From Helicobacter fennelliae (GTDB lineage Bacteria > Campylobacterota > Campylobacteria > Campylobacterales > Helicobacteraceae), in contig NZ_UGIB01000001.1 in NCBI RefSeq assembly GCF_900451005.1, positions 1,178,001-1,242,000 on the forward strand: 64,000 nt of DNA, in the 5' to 3' direction. The notes under the pieces are model-generated. The model was given only the letters and a program-made list of their open reading frames with translations, ran no database searches and was not told where the DNA came from. Each line of letters starts with the position of its first letter. Within the stretch, counting starts at the first letter, position 1. The translations under genes and the position numbers were made by a program. Below, in pieces: positions 31,685 to 41,752 of this stretch.

Positions 31685-32398
31685 ATGAAAATTTCAAATA
31701 TAGAATCTAGAGATTCTAGTGCCAAAAACGCACTTCAAGCCAAAACACAAAACTCCACAACGTCCGCAAAAACATCGCCACAGATAAAAACATCTCAAAA
31801 AGAAATCTCCAAAGTAGAATCTCTATCAAAAAAAAATGACACATTTGAACCGCTAGCAATTTCTGTAAAAAACGCAAATTTGACTATCGGCTCTCTTGAT
31901 GTGATGATTGATACAATCAAAACATTGCAAATCCAAAATAAAGATTTTTCAAAGCTTGCTACAAAGTTTCAAAAAGTAGCCACTCAAGATAAAGCCCAGC
32001 ATATCATCAAGCAAGCAGATGTGATTAAAGGCGAGATGAAGCAGACTTTTGATTCTGCGATGTTTGAGAATGAAAATGTATTTAGCAAAAATTATGAATC
32101 CTTAATCCCAGAATCAAAACTCAATACCAATAAAATTACGTCACCCAAAACGCTTGATGTCAAACAAATCGAGAATCTCAAACAATATGCAAATGACTTA
32201 GATACGCAAAAAAAGTATGCCAAAGAAGCAAAAAAGATATTGCAGCATAAAGTCGAGGAGACTTTAGCCAAAACAACGCAAAGCACGGATTCTTCGTTTG
32301 AAAAAGTCGATCTATCAAAGCTTAATACGCAAGAATTCAAAGCTGCTCAATCCGGAAGGGGCATTACTCTTGATAGGGTGATGAGTTTATTGCATTAA
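31685..32398 (+). CDS. Hypothetical protein between accC and pseC, 237 aa
   Basis: Low complexity at the N-terminus (Ser/Thr/Lys-rich, ~1-50), then long helices (MIDTIKTLQIQNKDFSKLAT; RQADVIKGEM-like) and a C-terminal ITLDRVMSLLH. No signal peptide or membrane segment. A good ribosome site (GGAGG, five bases) precedes the ATG. Its stop overlaps the pseC start (TAATG). The gene position corresponds to a hypothetical gene between accC and pseC in H. pylori. A flagellar-secretion or flagellar-assembly role would fit the neighbour and composition but is not shown. Confidence 0.55.
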   Translation: MKISNIESRDSSAKNALQAKTQNSTTSAKTSPQIKTSQKEISKVESLSKKNDTFEPLAISVKNANLTIGSLDVMIDTIKTLQIQNKDFSKLATKFQKVATQDKAQHIIKQADVIKGEMKQTFDSAMFENENVFSKNYESLIPESKLNTNKITSPKTLDVKQIENLKQYANDLDTQKKYAKEAKKILQHKVEETLAKTTQSTDSSFEKVDLSKLNTQEFKAAQSGRGITLDRVMSLLH

Positions 32399-33534
32399 TG
32401 GATATTATTCCTTACAGCTCACAATGCATTGATAATGACGATATACAAAGTGTGCTTAAAGCGTTGCAATCGCCACTCCTTACGCAAGGAAACATAAATG
32501 AGTGTTTTGAAGAAGAGCTTGCTCGTTTTTTGAATGTCAAATATGTGCTGACTTTTAATTCCGCTACTTCCGCGCTTTATGCAGCATATAAGTCTTGCTT
32601 CAAGCCAAAGGATAAAATCATCACAACGCCAATTAGCTTTGTAGCGACAGCAAATATGCTACTTGAGTGTGGGTGTGAGCCATTTTTTGTTGATGTTTTG
32701 TATGATGGCAATATCAATCCCAAAAAAATAGAAAATGCGATTTGTGTGAATTGTCCTGATGTAGCTGGCATTGTGAGTGTGGATTTTGGGGGTAATAGTG
32801 TCGCGATAGATTCTATCCAAAAAATTGCCTCAAAGCACAATCTGAAATTTATCTCTGATAGCTCGCATGCTTTTGGTGGTAGTGTCAATGGCATAAAAAT
32901 CGGTAGCTTTGCTGATGTGAGTATTTTTAGCTTTCATGCCATTAAGCCAATCACCACAGCAGAAGGAGGGGCATTAGCGACAAATGATGAAGAGATCTAT
33001 ACGCATGCCAAACTCATTCGTTCGCATGGGCTGATAAAAAAGTCATTATGGGATAGCGAAGTCAAAGAGAGTGGGTTTAATTTTCGAATGAATGAAATAC
33101 AAGCAGCACTTGGGCTTTCTCAGCTCCAAAAAATCGATACTTTTTTATCAAAAAGAGAAGAGATAGCAAGCTATTATGATACATTTTTTGATAAAAATCC
33201 TTATTTTGTTACTTTGCACTCTCAAAAGCCTGCCTCGCATTTTTCTACAAATCATCTCTATCCTATTCTTATAGATAAACATTTGTATTGCCAAAAACAA
33301 GATATTTTTCAAGCATTGCTTGATTGTCATTTGGGCGTGCAGGTGCATTATAAGCCAATCTGCGAATACGAGCTGTATAAGCACTACAACAATGATGGCA
33401 TATATAATGCCAAAGATTTTTACGCAGCTGAAATCTCAATTCCTTGTCATCAAGCTATGACAAAAGAGCAGGTTGTGTATTGTGCAGAATCTATTTTGAG
33501 GGTTTTTGAAAAATTTGACTTACGTTATTGCTGA
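32398..33534 (+). CDS. pseC: UDP-4-amino-4,6-dideoxy-N-acetyl-beta-L-altrosamine aminotransferase, 378 aa
   Basis: PLP-dependent DegT/DnrJ/EryC1-type aminotransferase, second step of pseudaminic acid synthesis for flagellin glycosylation. The PLP lysine lies in IFSFHAIKPITTAEGG (Lys183). Further signatures are FNSATSALYAA, ISDSSHAFGG and FRMNEIQAALGLSQL. The start overlaps the previous gene by one base. Needed for flagellar filament assembly in Helicobacter and Campylobacter. Confidence 0.93.
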   Translation: MDIIPYSSQCIDNDDIQSVLKALQSPLLTQGNINECFEEELARFLNVKYVLTFNSATSALYAAYKSCFKPKDKIITTPISFVATANMLLECGCEPFFVDVLYDGNINPKKIENAICVNCPDVAGIVSVDFGGNSVAIDSIQKIASKHNLKFISDSSHAFGGSVNGIKIGSFADVSIFSFHAIKPITTAEGGALATNDEEIYTHAKLIRSHGLIKKSLWDSEVKESGFNFRMNEIQAALGLSQLQKIDTFLSKREEIASYYDTFFDKNPYFVTLHSQKPASHFSTNHLYPILIDKHLYCQKQDIFQALLDCHLGVQVHYKPICEYELYKHYNNDGIYNAKDFYAAEISIPCHQAMTKEQVVYCAESILRVFEKFDLRYC

Positions 33535-33562
33535 TTTGTCGTTCAATCAATGCTTATAATGC

Positions 33563-33976
33563 TTATGAATGCTTAAGCTTAAAGGCTATAATGCTTGCTA
33601 GGCAGATAAAAACACCAACAATATAGCCAATAACCCTAAAAAGATCGCTATTGATAAGTATGATGATACCAAGTGCCAAAATCGTGTAAGATAGGATTCT
33701 GTATAGTCCAAATGATAATTGCACACCTAGAGCAAATTTGTGGGATTTTTTGGCTTCTTGATAGTGCAGAAGCTCATCTTTAGTGTGTGATTCTTGCTTG
33801 TATTTGAGGTTGTTTTTGAGCGCGATATATGAAGCTATGATAACCAAAAAAGTCGAAAAATACGCCACTTCAAAATTTAGCACATCAAACAAGCCTAATA
33901 CATACCACAAAATGCAAGCAACAAGTATATTAAATGCGCCCAATACAATAAAACATTTATAGCAATTTTTCATCAT
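33563..33976 (-). CDS. Predicted inner-membrane protein, 137 aa
   Basis: Four likely membrane helices (about residues 7-30, 36-54, 83-107 and 112-131), with a charged loop after the second (NNLKYKQESHTKDELLHYQE). The last residues are FKLKHS. No motif suggests a substrate or reaction. It is convergent with pseC (28-bp gap) and divergent from the small cytochrome c. Resembles small membrane proteins common in Helicobacter genomes; function unknown. Confidence 0.6.
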   Translation of the reverse strand: MMKNCYKCFIVLGAFNILVACILWYVLGLFDVLNFEVAYFSTFLVIIASYIALKNNLKYKQESHTKDELLHYQEAKKSHKFALGVQLSFGLYRILSYTILALGIIILINSDLFRVIGYIVGVFICLASIIAFKLKHS

Positions 33977-34058
33977 TATTCCTTATCATTCCTTGTTTTG
34001 CTTTAATGTAAATTTTTAAAAAGAAATTGTAGAATTATTGCAAAAAAGGGGAAAGATT

Positions 34059-34448
34059 ATGTTTAAAAAAGCTATTTGTGGCTTGTTTTTTGTGGGGTTG
34101 TTGTATGCGACAGATTCTAATATCGTTGAGATTATGCAAGATCTTCAATACGATTCAAATATGATTGATAATGGCTTTGCGTCAAATAAGTTTGATTTGG
34201 TCAAAAAAGGTATCCAAAAGCACAAAAATGACTTCGATCAATTCAGGAAATTTAATATTAATATTTTTCTCACTCAGCAAAAGCTAAATTACGCGCCTAT
34301 CGTGGATTCGTTTATAAGCAATATCGTTGAGCAAAGAATTTTGCTTGAAGAATTTTTGGCAAAAGATGACAAAATCCGCGCTTTTGAAGCGTATCAGCAA
34401 ATGAGGCTTAATTGTATGAAATGTCATAGTTTGATTCGTGGTTGGTGA
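34059..34448 (+). CDS. Small periplasmic monohaem c-type cytochrome, 129 aa
   Basis: Signal peptide (MFKKAICGLFFVGLLYATDS) and one haem motif, CMKCH, placed near the C-terminus (~121-125). The rest is helical with KHKNDFDQFRKFN-type helices, the layout of class II (cytochrome c'-like) proteins in which haem is attached at the end of a four-helix bundle. ATG 34059 is chosen because AGGGG precedes it and the signal peptide begins there. Electron partner not evident. Confidence 0.7.
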   Translation: MFKKAICGLFFVGLLYATDSNIVEIMQDLQYDSNMIDNGFASNKFDLVKKGIQKHKNDFDQFRKFNINIFLTQQKLNYAPIVDSFISNIVEQRILLEEFLAKDDKIRAFEAYQQMRLNCMKCHSLIRGW

Positions 34449-34456
34449 TTGGGTAT

Positions 34457-34817
34457 TGGTGGAGTCGTGGGGAATTGAACCCCAGTCCAAAATCTATCTC
34501 TACATATAAGAATCTACATGCTTTGTAAGGATTTTAGATTCTTGCTTGATATAAATCCTCAAACTTTCAAACAAAAAGCCATGGATCTTTCTTTGGATAT
34601 TTGGCGCAATCCAAAGGCAGCTAAGAAAATGACGATTTTGCAATCTATTAGCATCAATTTGCAAAATCGGCTCCTAAAAGCGAATTAAACTCACGCTACT
34701 TTTGCGTAAGCTGGAGCGTAATTTGTATTGTTTGCGTTTATTTTTTTGGTAGTTTAACGGCGTGCCAGCCGACATGCACTTATACGAAATAAATCCTGTC
34801 GAAGCCAAATCGACCCC
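34457..34817 (-). ncRNA. ssrA: Transfer-messenger RNA (tmRNA)
   Basis: The 5' end GGGGTCG (34817) pairs with CGACTCC before the encoded CCA at the 3' end (34457), forming the acceptor stem. The T-arm GGGGTTCAATTCCCC and the 5' consensus TTCGACAGG, then GTGCATGTCGG, are present. The tag frame starts at GCA, and the encoded tag is ANNTNYAPAYAKVA before TGA, a typical epsilonproteobacterial sequence. Length is 361 nt, standard. A likely -10 (TAGAAT, 34828-34833 on the minus strand) lies just upstream. Rescues stalled ribosomes with SmpB. Confidence 0.95.
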
Positions 34818-34833
34818 AAAGGCTGTGATTCTA

Positions 34834-35090
34834 ACAAACAGAATCTAATAGAAAACTTAAACATAAATTGATTACAGAATCTAAATGTAGATTTTAGTTT
34901 GAGTTCCAACTATTATTGACAAAATATCCTGTCATTATTTAAGCGCAAGCGAAGAATCCAGTAAATCGAGAATCTAACCCAGAATCTAACTCAGAATCCA
35001 CCTCGTCATTACTTAAGCGACAGCCAAAAGCAAATCGTCATTCTGACCCTGAGTCAAACCCACTCCGTCATTCTGAGGCTTTGCAAAAGC
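34834..35090. other. Intergenic DNA with short dispersed repeats
   Basis: No gene. Holds many AGAATCTA/AGATTCTA words and REP-like units such as CGTCATTCTGAGGC and GCCGAAGAATCCAG. These units recur around 38.0-38.7 kb and 43.9-44.2 kb. Confidence 0.6.
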
Positions 35091-35287
35091 CGAAGAATCC
35101 AGTAAAAATCTAATACAAAATCTAAAATAGATTCTAGTTTGGATTTGGATTCTTCGTTCGTTTCACTCACTCAAGTAATGACGACAAAAACAACATAGAT
35201 TCTACTAGAATTTATGCAAACACAAGCAAGCATTAAGAAATTCTAGACTTTTTTAATTTTTAGATTTTAGAATTTATGCAAACACAA
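35091..35287 (+). repeat. Left arm of a ~197-bp inverted repeat flanking the chemoreceptor gene
   Basis: Matches the reverse complement of 37797-37993 over 197 bases with about six mismatches by eye (about 97%). A second collinear pair (35422-35466 and 37610-37654, 45 bp, four mismatches) lies further inward, with diverged DNA of similar length between. The chemoreceptor gene lies wholly between the arms. Confidence 0.85.
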
Positions 35288-35490
35288 AAAGAGCGTAAAA
35301 GAGATTTTAAGATGAGTTTGCAAGAGCTTGATAGATTGTGCGGTTTTGAGCAAGGAGATAAGGCTAGTCGCCTATCGACGAAGCGAAAAACAAACTCGCA
35401 GCTCAAATCGCTTAAAAGCTAGGATTTAGATCCTATGGAAATATGTAAATTAGAATCTAGATTCTATGCAAAAATATTAGGATCTAAATC

Positions 35491-37491
35491 CTAAAACTTT
35501 TTCTTTTTTGCATCATCTAAGATAGCCTTAGCAATCAATGAGACTTCATTGCTAATCTCTGCGCTAGTATTAGCAATAGTTACATTATTTTGTGTAACAG
35601 ATTCTAGATTTGAAATGGCTTCATTGATTTGGGTAATACCTGCTGTTTGTTCTTTGATAGATTCTGCCATATCATTGATTGATTGCACAAGTAGATTTGT
35701 ATTTGCCTCTATTTCTCCTAGACTTTTTCCTGTGCGCTCTGCTAGCTTTCTGACTTCATCAGCAACAACTGCAAATCCTCTTCCATGCTCTCCTGCTCTT
35801 GCTGCTTCAATCGCAGCATTAAGTGCTAAGAGATTTGTTTGATCAGCTATATCTCGTATGATACCAATGACATTGCGTATATCTTCTGTTTGTTGGATTA
35901 CTTCATTAGTCCTGCCTGAGACATTTTGCATAGAAGAAGTGATCTCTTCTACTGCTGTGGCTGTTTGCTCTAATGAGCTTGCTTGAGAGTGAGAGGATTG
36001 GGTAAGATTATTGACTGCTTCTTCAAGTTTATTGCTTTGGGTATTGAGTGTATTTGCAAAGTCAGATGAAGCAGAGAGCATTTTTCGTATTTCTTCACCT
36101 AAAGTATTTGTAATCACTTCTACTCTTCCTTGTGCATTTTTAACTTGCGTTGAAAAATCAAGTTTTGCAAATGAATCAAATACACGATTAAGCTCTGGTA
36201 AATCATTTCCAATAGCACTTGAGAGAAGATCTAGAAGTTTATTGACAGAATCTTTGAGTGTATTTAGCTCTGAATTACTTCCTGTGAGTGTTATTCTTTG
36301 ATCTACATGTCCTTCTCTTGTGTGTTCTATAACAGCTAGAGATTGTTGGACAAGTTCTTGATCTTTTTGGAGGGATTGTTTGGTGTGTTGTATATTTGCA
36401 TTAATAGCTTGAGCAATTTGTTCAAATTCATCGCCACTTTTGATTTGAAGTGTTGTTGCATCTTTGGCTTCGTGATTGATATATTTAAAGAATTCTGATA
36501 AGCCTGTTGCTATGGTTTTGAGGGGGGAGATAAGAAACTTGATAAAGAAATAAAACAAAATAGTTCCAATCACAAGAAGCACAAGTGCGACAATGCAGCC
36601 TTTTAATAATACTTGATTGGTAGCATTGCTAAAGTTTTCCATATTTGCAGAAACTAGCATCGTCCAGCCAAAATCAAATCGCTTAAACAACGCAATACGC
36701 ATACCACCATTGTATTCGTAGGTAATCACCCCTTCTTTAGCGTTGGCATGCTCTAGTAATGCGTTTTTGATTCTTATTTCTAGTGGGTTAAGTTCCGTAG
36801 TTATTTGTATGACTTGAGGGTCTTCATGTGAAAAAATACTATCATGAGAATCAAGTAAAAAAACCGATAGTGTCGGAAGCTCTGGAGTTTTGAAAGTAGC
36901 AAATCGCGCTTGAAAATCCTCAAATAAAATATTCATGCCGATAACTCCGATTATCTTGCCATTTTTGATAAGTGGCATCGCCGCGGTGCCAAGCATTAAG
37001 CCATTTGTTGAGGCATTTTTGGAGATATATGGATCGGTCAAGATAAAGCCCTTTTCTTGCACAGCTTTGGCATACCAATCCCTTGTGCGCACATCATCTT
37101 GAGTGTTATCAAAGGTATTTTTTGTGAAACTATTTGGATTAGATTCTGAGACAACTAAGAAACTTCCATCTGCATAAGCGACAAATACATTTGGATAGCC
37201 AATTGTTTTTGCCATATCTTTGAGTGTTTGTCGCTGCTCTAAGATACTCAAATCGCTTTCTGCTAATGTTTTGGATAAATAGTTCAAATGTTTTTTTGCT
37301 TCGATACCAATTGTGGTATTAATCATATTAAATGAGCCATTCATCACTTCTTGTTGGATTGAAGTATATAATGTTGTGATTGTGTTTGAGCTTTGGCGAT
37401 AATTAATCAAACTCACGACAAACAAAATCACTATAAAAACAAATAAAATACTTATCAAAAGCTTTGTATTTAGAGACATTTTGATTCTCAT
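35491..37491 (-). CDS. Methyl-accepting chemotaxis protein, 666 aa
   Basis: Membrane helix at ~12-30, a periplasmic dCache-type sensor (~35-285; [20 protein letters not shown] is characteristic), a second helix (~296-318), HAMP-like and coiled segments, and the signalling hairpin with [20 protein letters not shown] and [20 protein letters not shown]. It lacks a C-terminal CheR/CheB-tether motif, ending in DDAKKKKF. The ATG at 37491 has GGAGCAAAA upstream. Signals to CheA/CheW; the ligand is unknown. The gene is alone, enclosed by long inverted repeats. Confidence 0.92.
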   Translation of the reverse strand: MRIKMSLNTKLLISILFVFIVILFVVSLINYRQSSNTITTLYTSIQQEVMNGSFNMINTTIGIEAKKHLNYLSKTLAESDLSILEQRQTLKDMAKTIGYPNVFVAYADGSFLVVSESNPNSFTKNTFDNTQDDVRTRDWYAKAVQEKGFILTDPYISKNASTNGLMLGTAAMPLIKNGKIIGVIGMNILFEDFQARFATFKTPELPTLSVFLLDSHDSIFSHEDPQVIQITTELNPLEIRIKNALLEHANAKEGVITYEYNGGMRIALFKRFDFGWTMLVSANMENFSNATNQVLLKGCIVALVLLVIGTILFYFFIKFLISPLKTIATGLSEFFKYINHEAKDATTLQIKSGDEFEQIAQAINANIQHTKQSLQKDQELVQQSLAVIEHTREGHVDQRITLTGSNSELNTLKDSVNKLLDLLSSAIGNDLPELNRVFDSFAKLDFSTQVKNAQGRVEVITNTLGEEIRKMLSASSDFANTLNTQSNKLEEAVNNLTQSSHSQASSLEQTATAVEEITSSMQNVSGRTNEVIQQTEDIRNVIGIIRDIADQTNLLALNAAIEAARAGEHGRGFAVVADEVRKLAERTGKSLGEIEANTNLLVQSINDMAESIKEQTAGITQINEAISNLESVTQNNVTIANTSAEISNEVSLIAKAILDDAKKKKF

Positions 37492-37796
37492 TTTTGCTCC
37501 TTTGGCTTATAGATTTCATTCTATAAAAATAAAATAGTTTGCATTGTATTTTTTTTTTTTAGTTTTAACTTAAAAAATAGTAATTGAGTTGTGAAGCTCA
37601 TAAAGATACTAGAATCTAGAATCTAATTTACATATTTACATAGAATCCAAATCCTCTCTTTTTTGCTTCTTTTTGCAGATTGCTTCGTTTAGGGCTTATC
37701 TTGTATTATTTTGGCGACGCACGAAAAGTGCGACTCACTGCTAAACTTGCAAAGCTACAAAAATAAGCTAAAAATAGAGGATTTCTTTACGCGCCA

Positions 37797-37993
37797 TTGT
37801 GTTTGCATAAATTCTAAAATCTAAAAATTAAAAAAGTCTAGAATTTCTTAATGTGCTATTGTGTTTGCATAAATTCTAGTAGAATCTATGTTGTTTTTGT
37901 TGTCATTACTTGAGTGAGTGAGACGAACGAAGCATCCAAATCCAAACTAGAATCTATTTTAGATTTTGTATTAGATTTTTACTGGATTCTTCG
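37797..37993 (-). repeat. Right arm of the ~197-bp inverted repeat
   Basis: Inverted partner of 35091-35287; the arms are 2,509 bp apart. It contains the same ACTTGAGTGAGTGAG and GTTTGCATAAATTCTA words in opposite orientation. Its outer end merges into a dispersed repeat (37984-38054). Confidence 0.85.
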
Positions 37994-38054
37994 CTAACGC
38001 TTAAGATATGACGGGTAAGAGTGCGTCAAAACAATATAGATTCTAGAATCTAAA
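37984..38054 (+). repeat. 71-bp dispersed repeat, copy 1
   Basis: GGATTCTTCGCTAACGCTTA through GTGCGTCAAAACAATATAGA and a run of AGAATCTA words. A copy with four mismatches lies at 43951-44021 in the same orientation. Neither is coding. Confidence 0.8.
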
Positions 38055-38797
38055 TCGTCATTGCGAGACTTCCACTAGGAAGTCGTGCAATCCAGAAAAA
38101 CTAAAATCCAAACCAGAATCTAAAACCTTAAGGCTTGCAAGCCCCACCCCAAAGGCGTTTTTAAAGCTTTTTTGATATGATGTGCCATTATAAACTCCTT
38201 TAGCAAATCTCTAAAAATTACACATTACTGCTTAATCCATTGCATACGCAATGCTTGAAGCAAACATTATGCCTTATGTCAAGTCTAAATCCCCATTTAT
38301 GATTTGACATTTTAATTATAGAGATTTTGTTAATTTTTTTTAAATTTAGAATTTTAAAAAATCGCATTATATACTCAATCTCAATAAATATTGCTTCAGT
38401 TAAAATTCGTTTTTTGTTTTATGGTTTGTAGCATTTTTGGAGTTGCTTTGTTTCTAGATTCTTTGCTTGCGCTTAAGTAATGACAGATTGGTTTTTAGAT
38501 TTTGTGGTTATTTATTGTTATTTCTTGTTTATTTGTTTGGATTCTGTGGATTGCCACGCAGTTTGACAACTGCTCGCAATGACGATTACATATAGATTTT
38601 GGATTTTCTTAATTTTAAAGGCTCGCAATAATGAGGTAGATTCTGTGTTTTTTATTTCTTTAATTTTTTTAATTATTTTCTGGATTCTTTGCTTGCGCTT
38701 AAGTAATGACGACAAAACTAGACTTCGTATTTTTTTATTTTATTGATTTTTGCTAGATCACCACGATTTCTTGCGAAGTTTTGTAATGACGAAATAC
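38055..38797. other. ~740-bp repeat-rich intergenic region
   Basis: Contains REP-like units (CGTCATTGCGAGACTTCC, GTGCAATCCAG; GATTGCCACGCAG, GCTCGCAATGACG), two copies of CTTTGCTTGCGCTTAAGTAA (about 38459 and 38684) and many AGATTCT words. Apart from a 22-codon frame with a strong ribosome site (38120-38188) no gene is visible. Confidence 0.6.
38120..38188 (-). other. 22-codon open frame with strong ribosome site
   Basis: AAAGGAG sits seven bases before ATG 38188; the frame reads MAHHIKKALKTPLGWGLQAL, then RF and TAG. It could be a leader peptide, a small basic protein or the 5' remnant of a gene interrupted by repeats. Nothing in the short product is diagnostic. Confidence 0.3.
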
Positions 38798-40156
38798 TTA
38801 GAGTTTATGTCCGGGTTTTTTCCATATACCTTTGGAATAAGCGAAGTAAAAAATCCCTGCTCGAATGTAAGTCTCTACAAAAATCATCACAAAAATCCAC
38901 ATAATCCCGCCGCCAAGACTTATAGCAATCCACATCGGCAGAATCCTAAAGCACCAAATGCTTGTCGCATTTATAATAAGGCTTACCTTTGTAACGCCCG
39001 CTCCGCGCAAAACCCCGTCCAAAACAAAAACCCAAATCAGCGGCACTTGCGAGAATCCAACAGCGATGAGATACATCGCAGAGATACGCACCACTTCATC
39101 ATCATCAAGAAAAATCCGCGAGAGTGGAACACAAAAAATAGCCATAATCACGCCCAAAATCCCCATAATCACGCTTGAGATTTGCAAAATGGTTTTGTTA
39201 AAATCTTGCGCGAGGGTGATTTTGTTTGCGCCTAGATTCTGCCCTGTGAGAGCCATAGCAGCGACCATAAAGCCAAAACCGGGCATAAAAGAAAACGCCT
39301 CTATCCTTGAGCCTATCTGGCTTCCGGCAATCGCGATGTCCCCGAAATTTGCGAGAAATTTTGTCGTCAAAACCAAAGACCCCAAAGTAAGTGCGCGCTC
39401 GATCCCTGATGGAATGCCAATTTGCATGGCTTTTTTGAGGTATTGCCAAGCGATTGTGAAAGTCTGTGTAAAAAACCGCCCTCTTTTATACACAAGCCAT
39501 AGCAAAATAATAAGCTCCAAAAATGTTGTCAGCACATTTGCAAGCCCCGCACCGATGATGTCAAGCCCCATACCAAAATACACATTCCACCCAAAGATTT
39601 CAAATGGAATCTGAAAAATCAAAAAAAAGTTGATAAAAATACAAAAGCAAGTCGTAAAAATCCGCACCAAAAATATGCTTAAAGTATCGCCTATGGCGGC
39701 AAATGCAGAAGTGATGATGTTTTTTAAAATCATAATAGGCAATGTCAAAACACTAAAATACAAAAAATCACGGCATAAAGCAGCCGCACGGGCGGTTATG
39801 TCCATCCATTGTATGAAATTATCGATAAATATATAACCGACAACAATAAGAGGCAGGGCGCATATACAGCAAAACACAAACAAAGTGATAAATACTTTTG
39901 AAGCATTGACAGAATCTTTGACCCCAAAAAATCGCGAGATCTGGACATTTGTGCCGACATAAAATATTGTATTGATTGTAAAAAACATCATAATGTATTG
40001 CATTCCGATTGAAACGCCGATGATATGCTCTTTTGAAAGCATACCCATAAACAAAAGTGAGAGTGTGAGGACAATAATATCAAGCAGAGAATTTGCGCCA
40101 GAAGGCAGGGCGATACGCAGTATTTTTTTTACTTTTTGCCGATATGAATACTCCAT
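38798..40156 (-). CDS. MATE-family multidrug/Na+ efflux transporter, 452 aa
   Basis: Twelve membrane helices in two similar halves, as in MATE exporters. The N-terminal ALPSGANSLLDIIVLTLSLL, the GTNVQISRFFG loop and the C-terminal-half IGSRIEAFSFMPGFGFMVAA with ALTGQNLGA are typical. The ATG at 40156 is preceded by AAAGG. It stands alone, divergent from coaBC. Substrates cannot be told from sequence. Confidence 0.9.
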   Translation of the reverse strand: MEYSYRQKVKKILRIALPSGANSLLDIIVLTLSLLFMGMLSKEHIIGVSIGMQYIMMFFTINTIFYVGTNVQISRFFGVKDSVNASKVFITLFVFCCICALPLIVVGYIFIDNFIQWMDITARAAALCRDFLYFSVLTLPIMILKNIITSAFAAIGDTLSIFLVRIFTTCFCIFINFFLIFQIPFEIFGWNVYFGMGLDIIGAGLANVLTTFLELIILLWLVYKRGRFFTQTFTIAWQYLKKAMQIGIPSGIERALTLGSLVLTTKFLANFGDIAIAGSQIGSRIEAFSFMPGFGFMVAAMALTGQNLGANKITLAQDFNKTILQISSVIMGILGVIMAIFCVPLSRIFLDDDEVVRISAMYLIAVGFSQVPLIWVFVLDGVLRGAGVTKVSLIINATSIWCFRILPMWIAISLGGGIMWIFVMIFVETYIRAGIFYFAYSKGIWKKPGHKL

Positions 40157-40301
40157 AAAAAACCTTTTGTTTAAACTCTATGCGACTGATTGTTTGAGAT
40201 TGTTTTGGTAGAATCATACTCTAAACTCAAATAAAGCGTGGTAAAATTTTGCAAAAACATTGATTTATGAAGTGTTATTTAAGATAAATCCTAATGCGAG
40301 A

Positions 40302-41744
40302 ATGAAAATGCAAGGCTTAGAATCTCTTTTGGCTCACAAAAATATTTTGTTATGTGTCAGTGCTTCGATAGCGTCTTTTAGAGCCATAGAGCTTGCTAAT
40401 ACGCTTAAAAAAATGGGCGCAAATGTCTGTGTGGTGATGAGTGAGGAGAGCAAAAAATTTATAGCTCCGCTAAGTTTTGAGGGGATTTTGCATACAAAAG
40501 TGCTTCACAATGGCTCAGAGAGCTGGGAAAATCAAAACACAAAATATCATACTAATGACGCCAATGACGCTAACAACACGCATCACACTAGCGACATTGA
40601 TAATAAAATTTGCGCTCATGCTACGAATGCCTCTAAGATTCCGCACTCTTGCAATCATATCGCTTATGCCAAATGGGCTGATATTTGCGTGGTTGTGCCA
40701 GCTACGGCAAACATCATCGCAAAAATCGCCTATGGAATCGCAGATAATCTCATAGTCCAAACACTTCTTGCAAGCCCTGCGCCAAAAATCATCGCGCCAG
40801 CTATGAATACACAAATGTTTGAATCACCCCAAATTCAAAGTGCTTTGGCGATCCTTAAAAGTTATGGCTTTGAGATTGTATCACCTCGAGAATCCACTCT
40901 TGCGTGCGATACGATCGGCAATGGCGCATTAGCACAAATCTATGAGATTGTGTTTGGGATCGCAAAAATTGCGTGCTGTGATGTGTTTTGGCAGAATCAA
41001 AAAGTCATCATCACAGGTGGCGGAAGTAGCGAGCAGATAGATTCTGTGCGCTGTATCACAAATCTTTCGAGCGGATTGCAGGCAAGCTATTTGGCGATTT
41101 GCTTGTATGTGCTTGGTGCAGAAGTAGTGCTGATAAGCTCAAAGCTACCACTCACACTGCCAGAATCTATACATATAATCCAAGTCAAATCGCACGCGGA
41201 TTATCAAAACGCCTTGCATACGCAAATCAAGCAAGCGACAAAAGCGATAAAAAACGCGCAGAACACGCAAAAAACCGCGCAAAAAAAGAATCCAGATTCT
41301 TATATTTTTTTGCTTATGGCAGCGGCTATTGCGGATTTTAAGCCCAAAGCTACGCATAGCTCAAAAATCAAAAAAAGCGCGATGCCAGAATCTATGCGCC
41401 TTGAGCTGATACAAACGCAAGATCTTTTGACGCATATCAATGCGGACAATCTCATAAAGGTCGGGTTTAAGGCTGAAGATATGAGTATATCAGAATCTAT
41501 CAGCAACGCAAAAACAATGCTTTTGCCACAAGAGCAAGGCGGAAAGGGCTGTGATGTCGTGTGCTTAAATATCATCTCCTCGCACAATCCATTTGGTAGC
41601 CAGCACAACGCATTTGAGATTCTGGATTCTGAAGGCTCTTTGACATTAGAGCATAATTCTAAATTGCAACTATCATTTGAAATCGCGCAATTTCTCAAGC
41701 AAAAATATCAGCACAAGCGCGCACCACACAAACATGCGCCATAA
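40302..41744 (+). CDS. coaBC: Bifunctional phosphopantothenoylcysteine decarboxylase/synthase, 480 aa
   Basis: The N-terminal flavoprotein (CoaC) half has SASIASFRAIELANTLKKMG, the active-site PAMNTQMF, and ADICVVVPATANIIAKIAYG. The CoaB half starts near 245 with KVIITGGGSSEQIDSVRCI and contains FLLMAAAIADFKP and GFKAED. Together they make phosphopantetheine for coenzyme A. An Asn/His-rich insertion (~85-120: NDANDANNTHHTSD) is unusual. The start is set at ATG 40302, 14 codons after a TTG; the ribosome site is weak. The following gene starts eight bases downstream. Confidence 0.92.
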   Translation: MKMQGLESLLAHKNILLCVSASIASFRAIELANTLKKMGANVCVVMSEESKKFIAPLSFEGILHTKVLHNGSESWENQNTKYHTNDANDANNTHHTSDIDNKICAHATNASKIPHSCNHIAYAKWADICVVVPATANIIAKIAYGIADNLIVQTLLASPAPKIIAPAMNTQMFESPQIQSALAILKSYGFEIVSPRESTLACDTIGNGALAQIYEIVFGIAKIACCDVFWQNQKVIITGGGSSEQIDSVRCITNLSSGLQASYLAICLYVLGAEVVLISSKLPLTLPESIHIIQVKSHADYQNALHTQIKQATKAIKNAQNTQKTAQKKNPDSYIFLLMAAAIADFKPKATHSSKIKKSAMPESMRLELIQTQDLLTHINADNLIKVGFKAEDMSISESISNAKTMLLPQEQGGKGCDVVCLNIISSHNPFGSQHNAFEILDSEGSLTLEHNSKLQLSFEIAQFLKQKYQHKRAPHKHAP

Positions 41745-41752
41745 GAGCCACA

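Noticed and set aside
34818-35490. CRISPR array suggested by recurrent short words
   Set aside because: The AGAATCTA and REP-like units vary in spacing and orientation, with no constant repeat-spacer period and no cas genes in the window.
38750-39614. Plus-strand frames opposite the MATE gene (142 and 218 aa)
   Set aside because: Antisense to a well-supported 12-helix transporter; composition (Lys/Pro/Thr/Asn) is what reverse translation of membrane codons gives.
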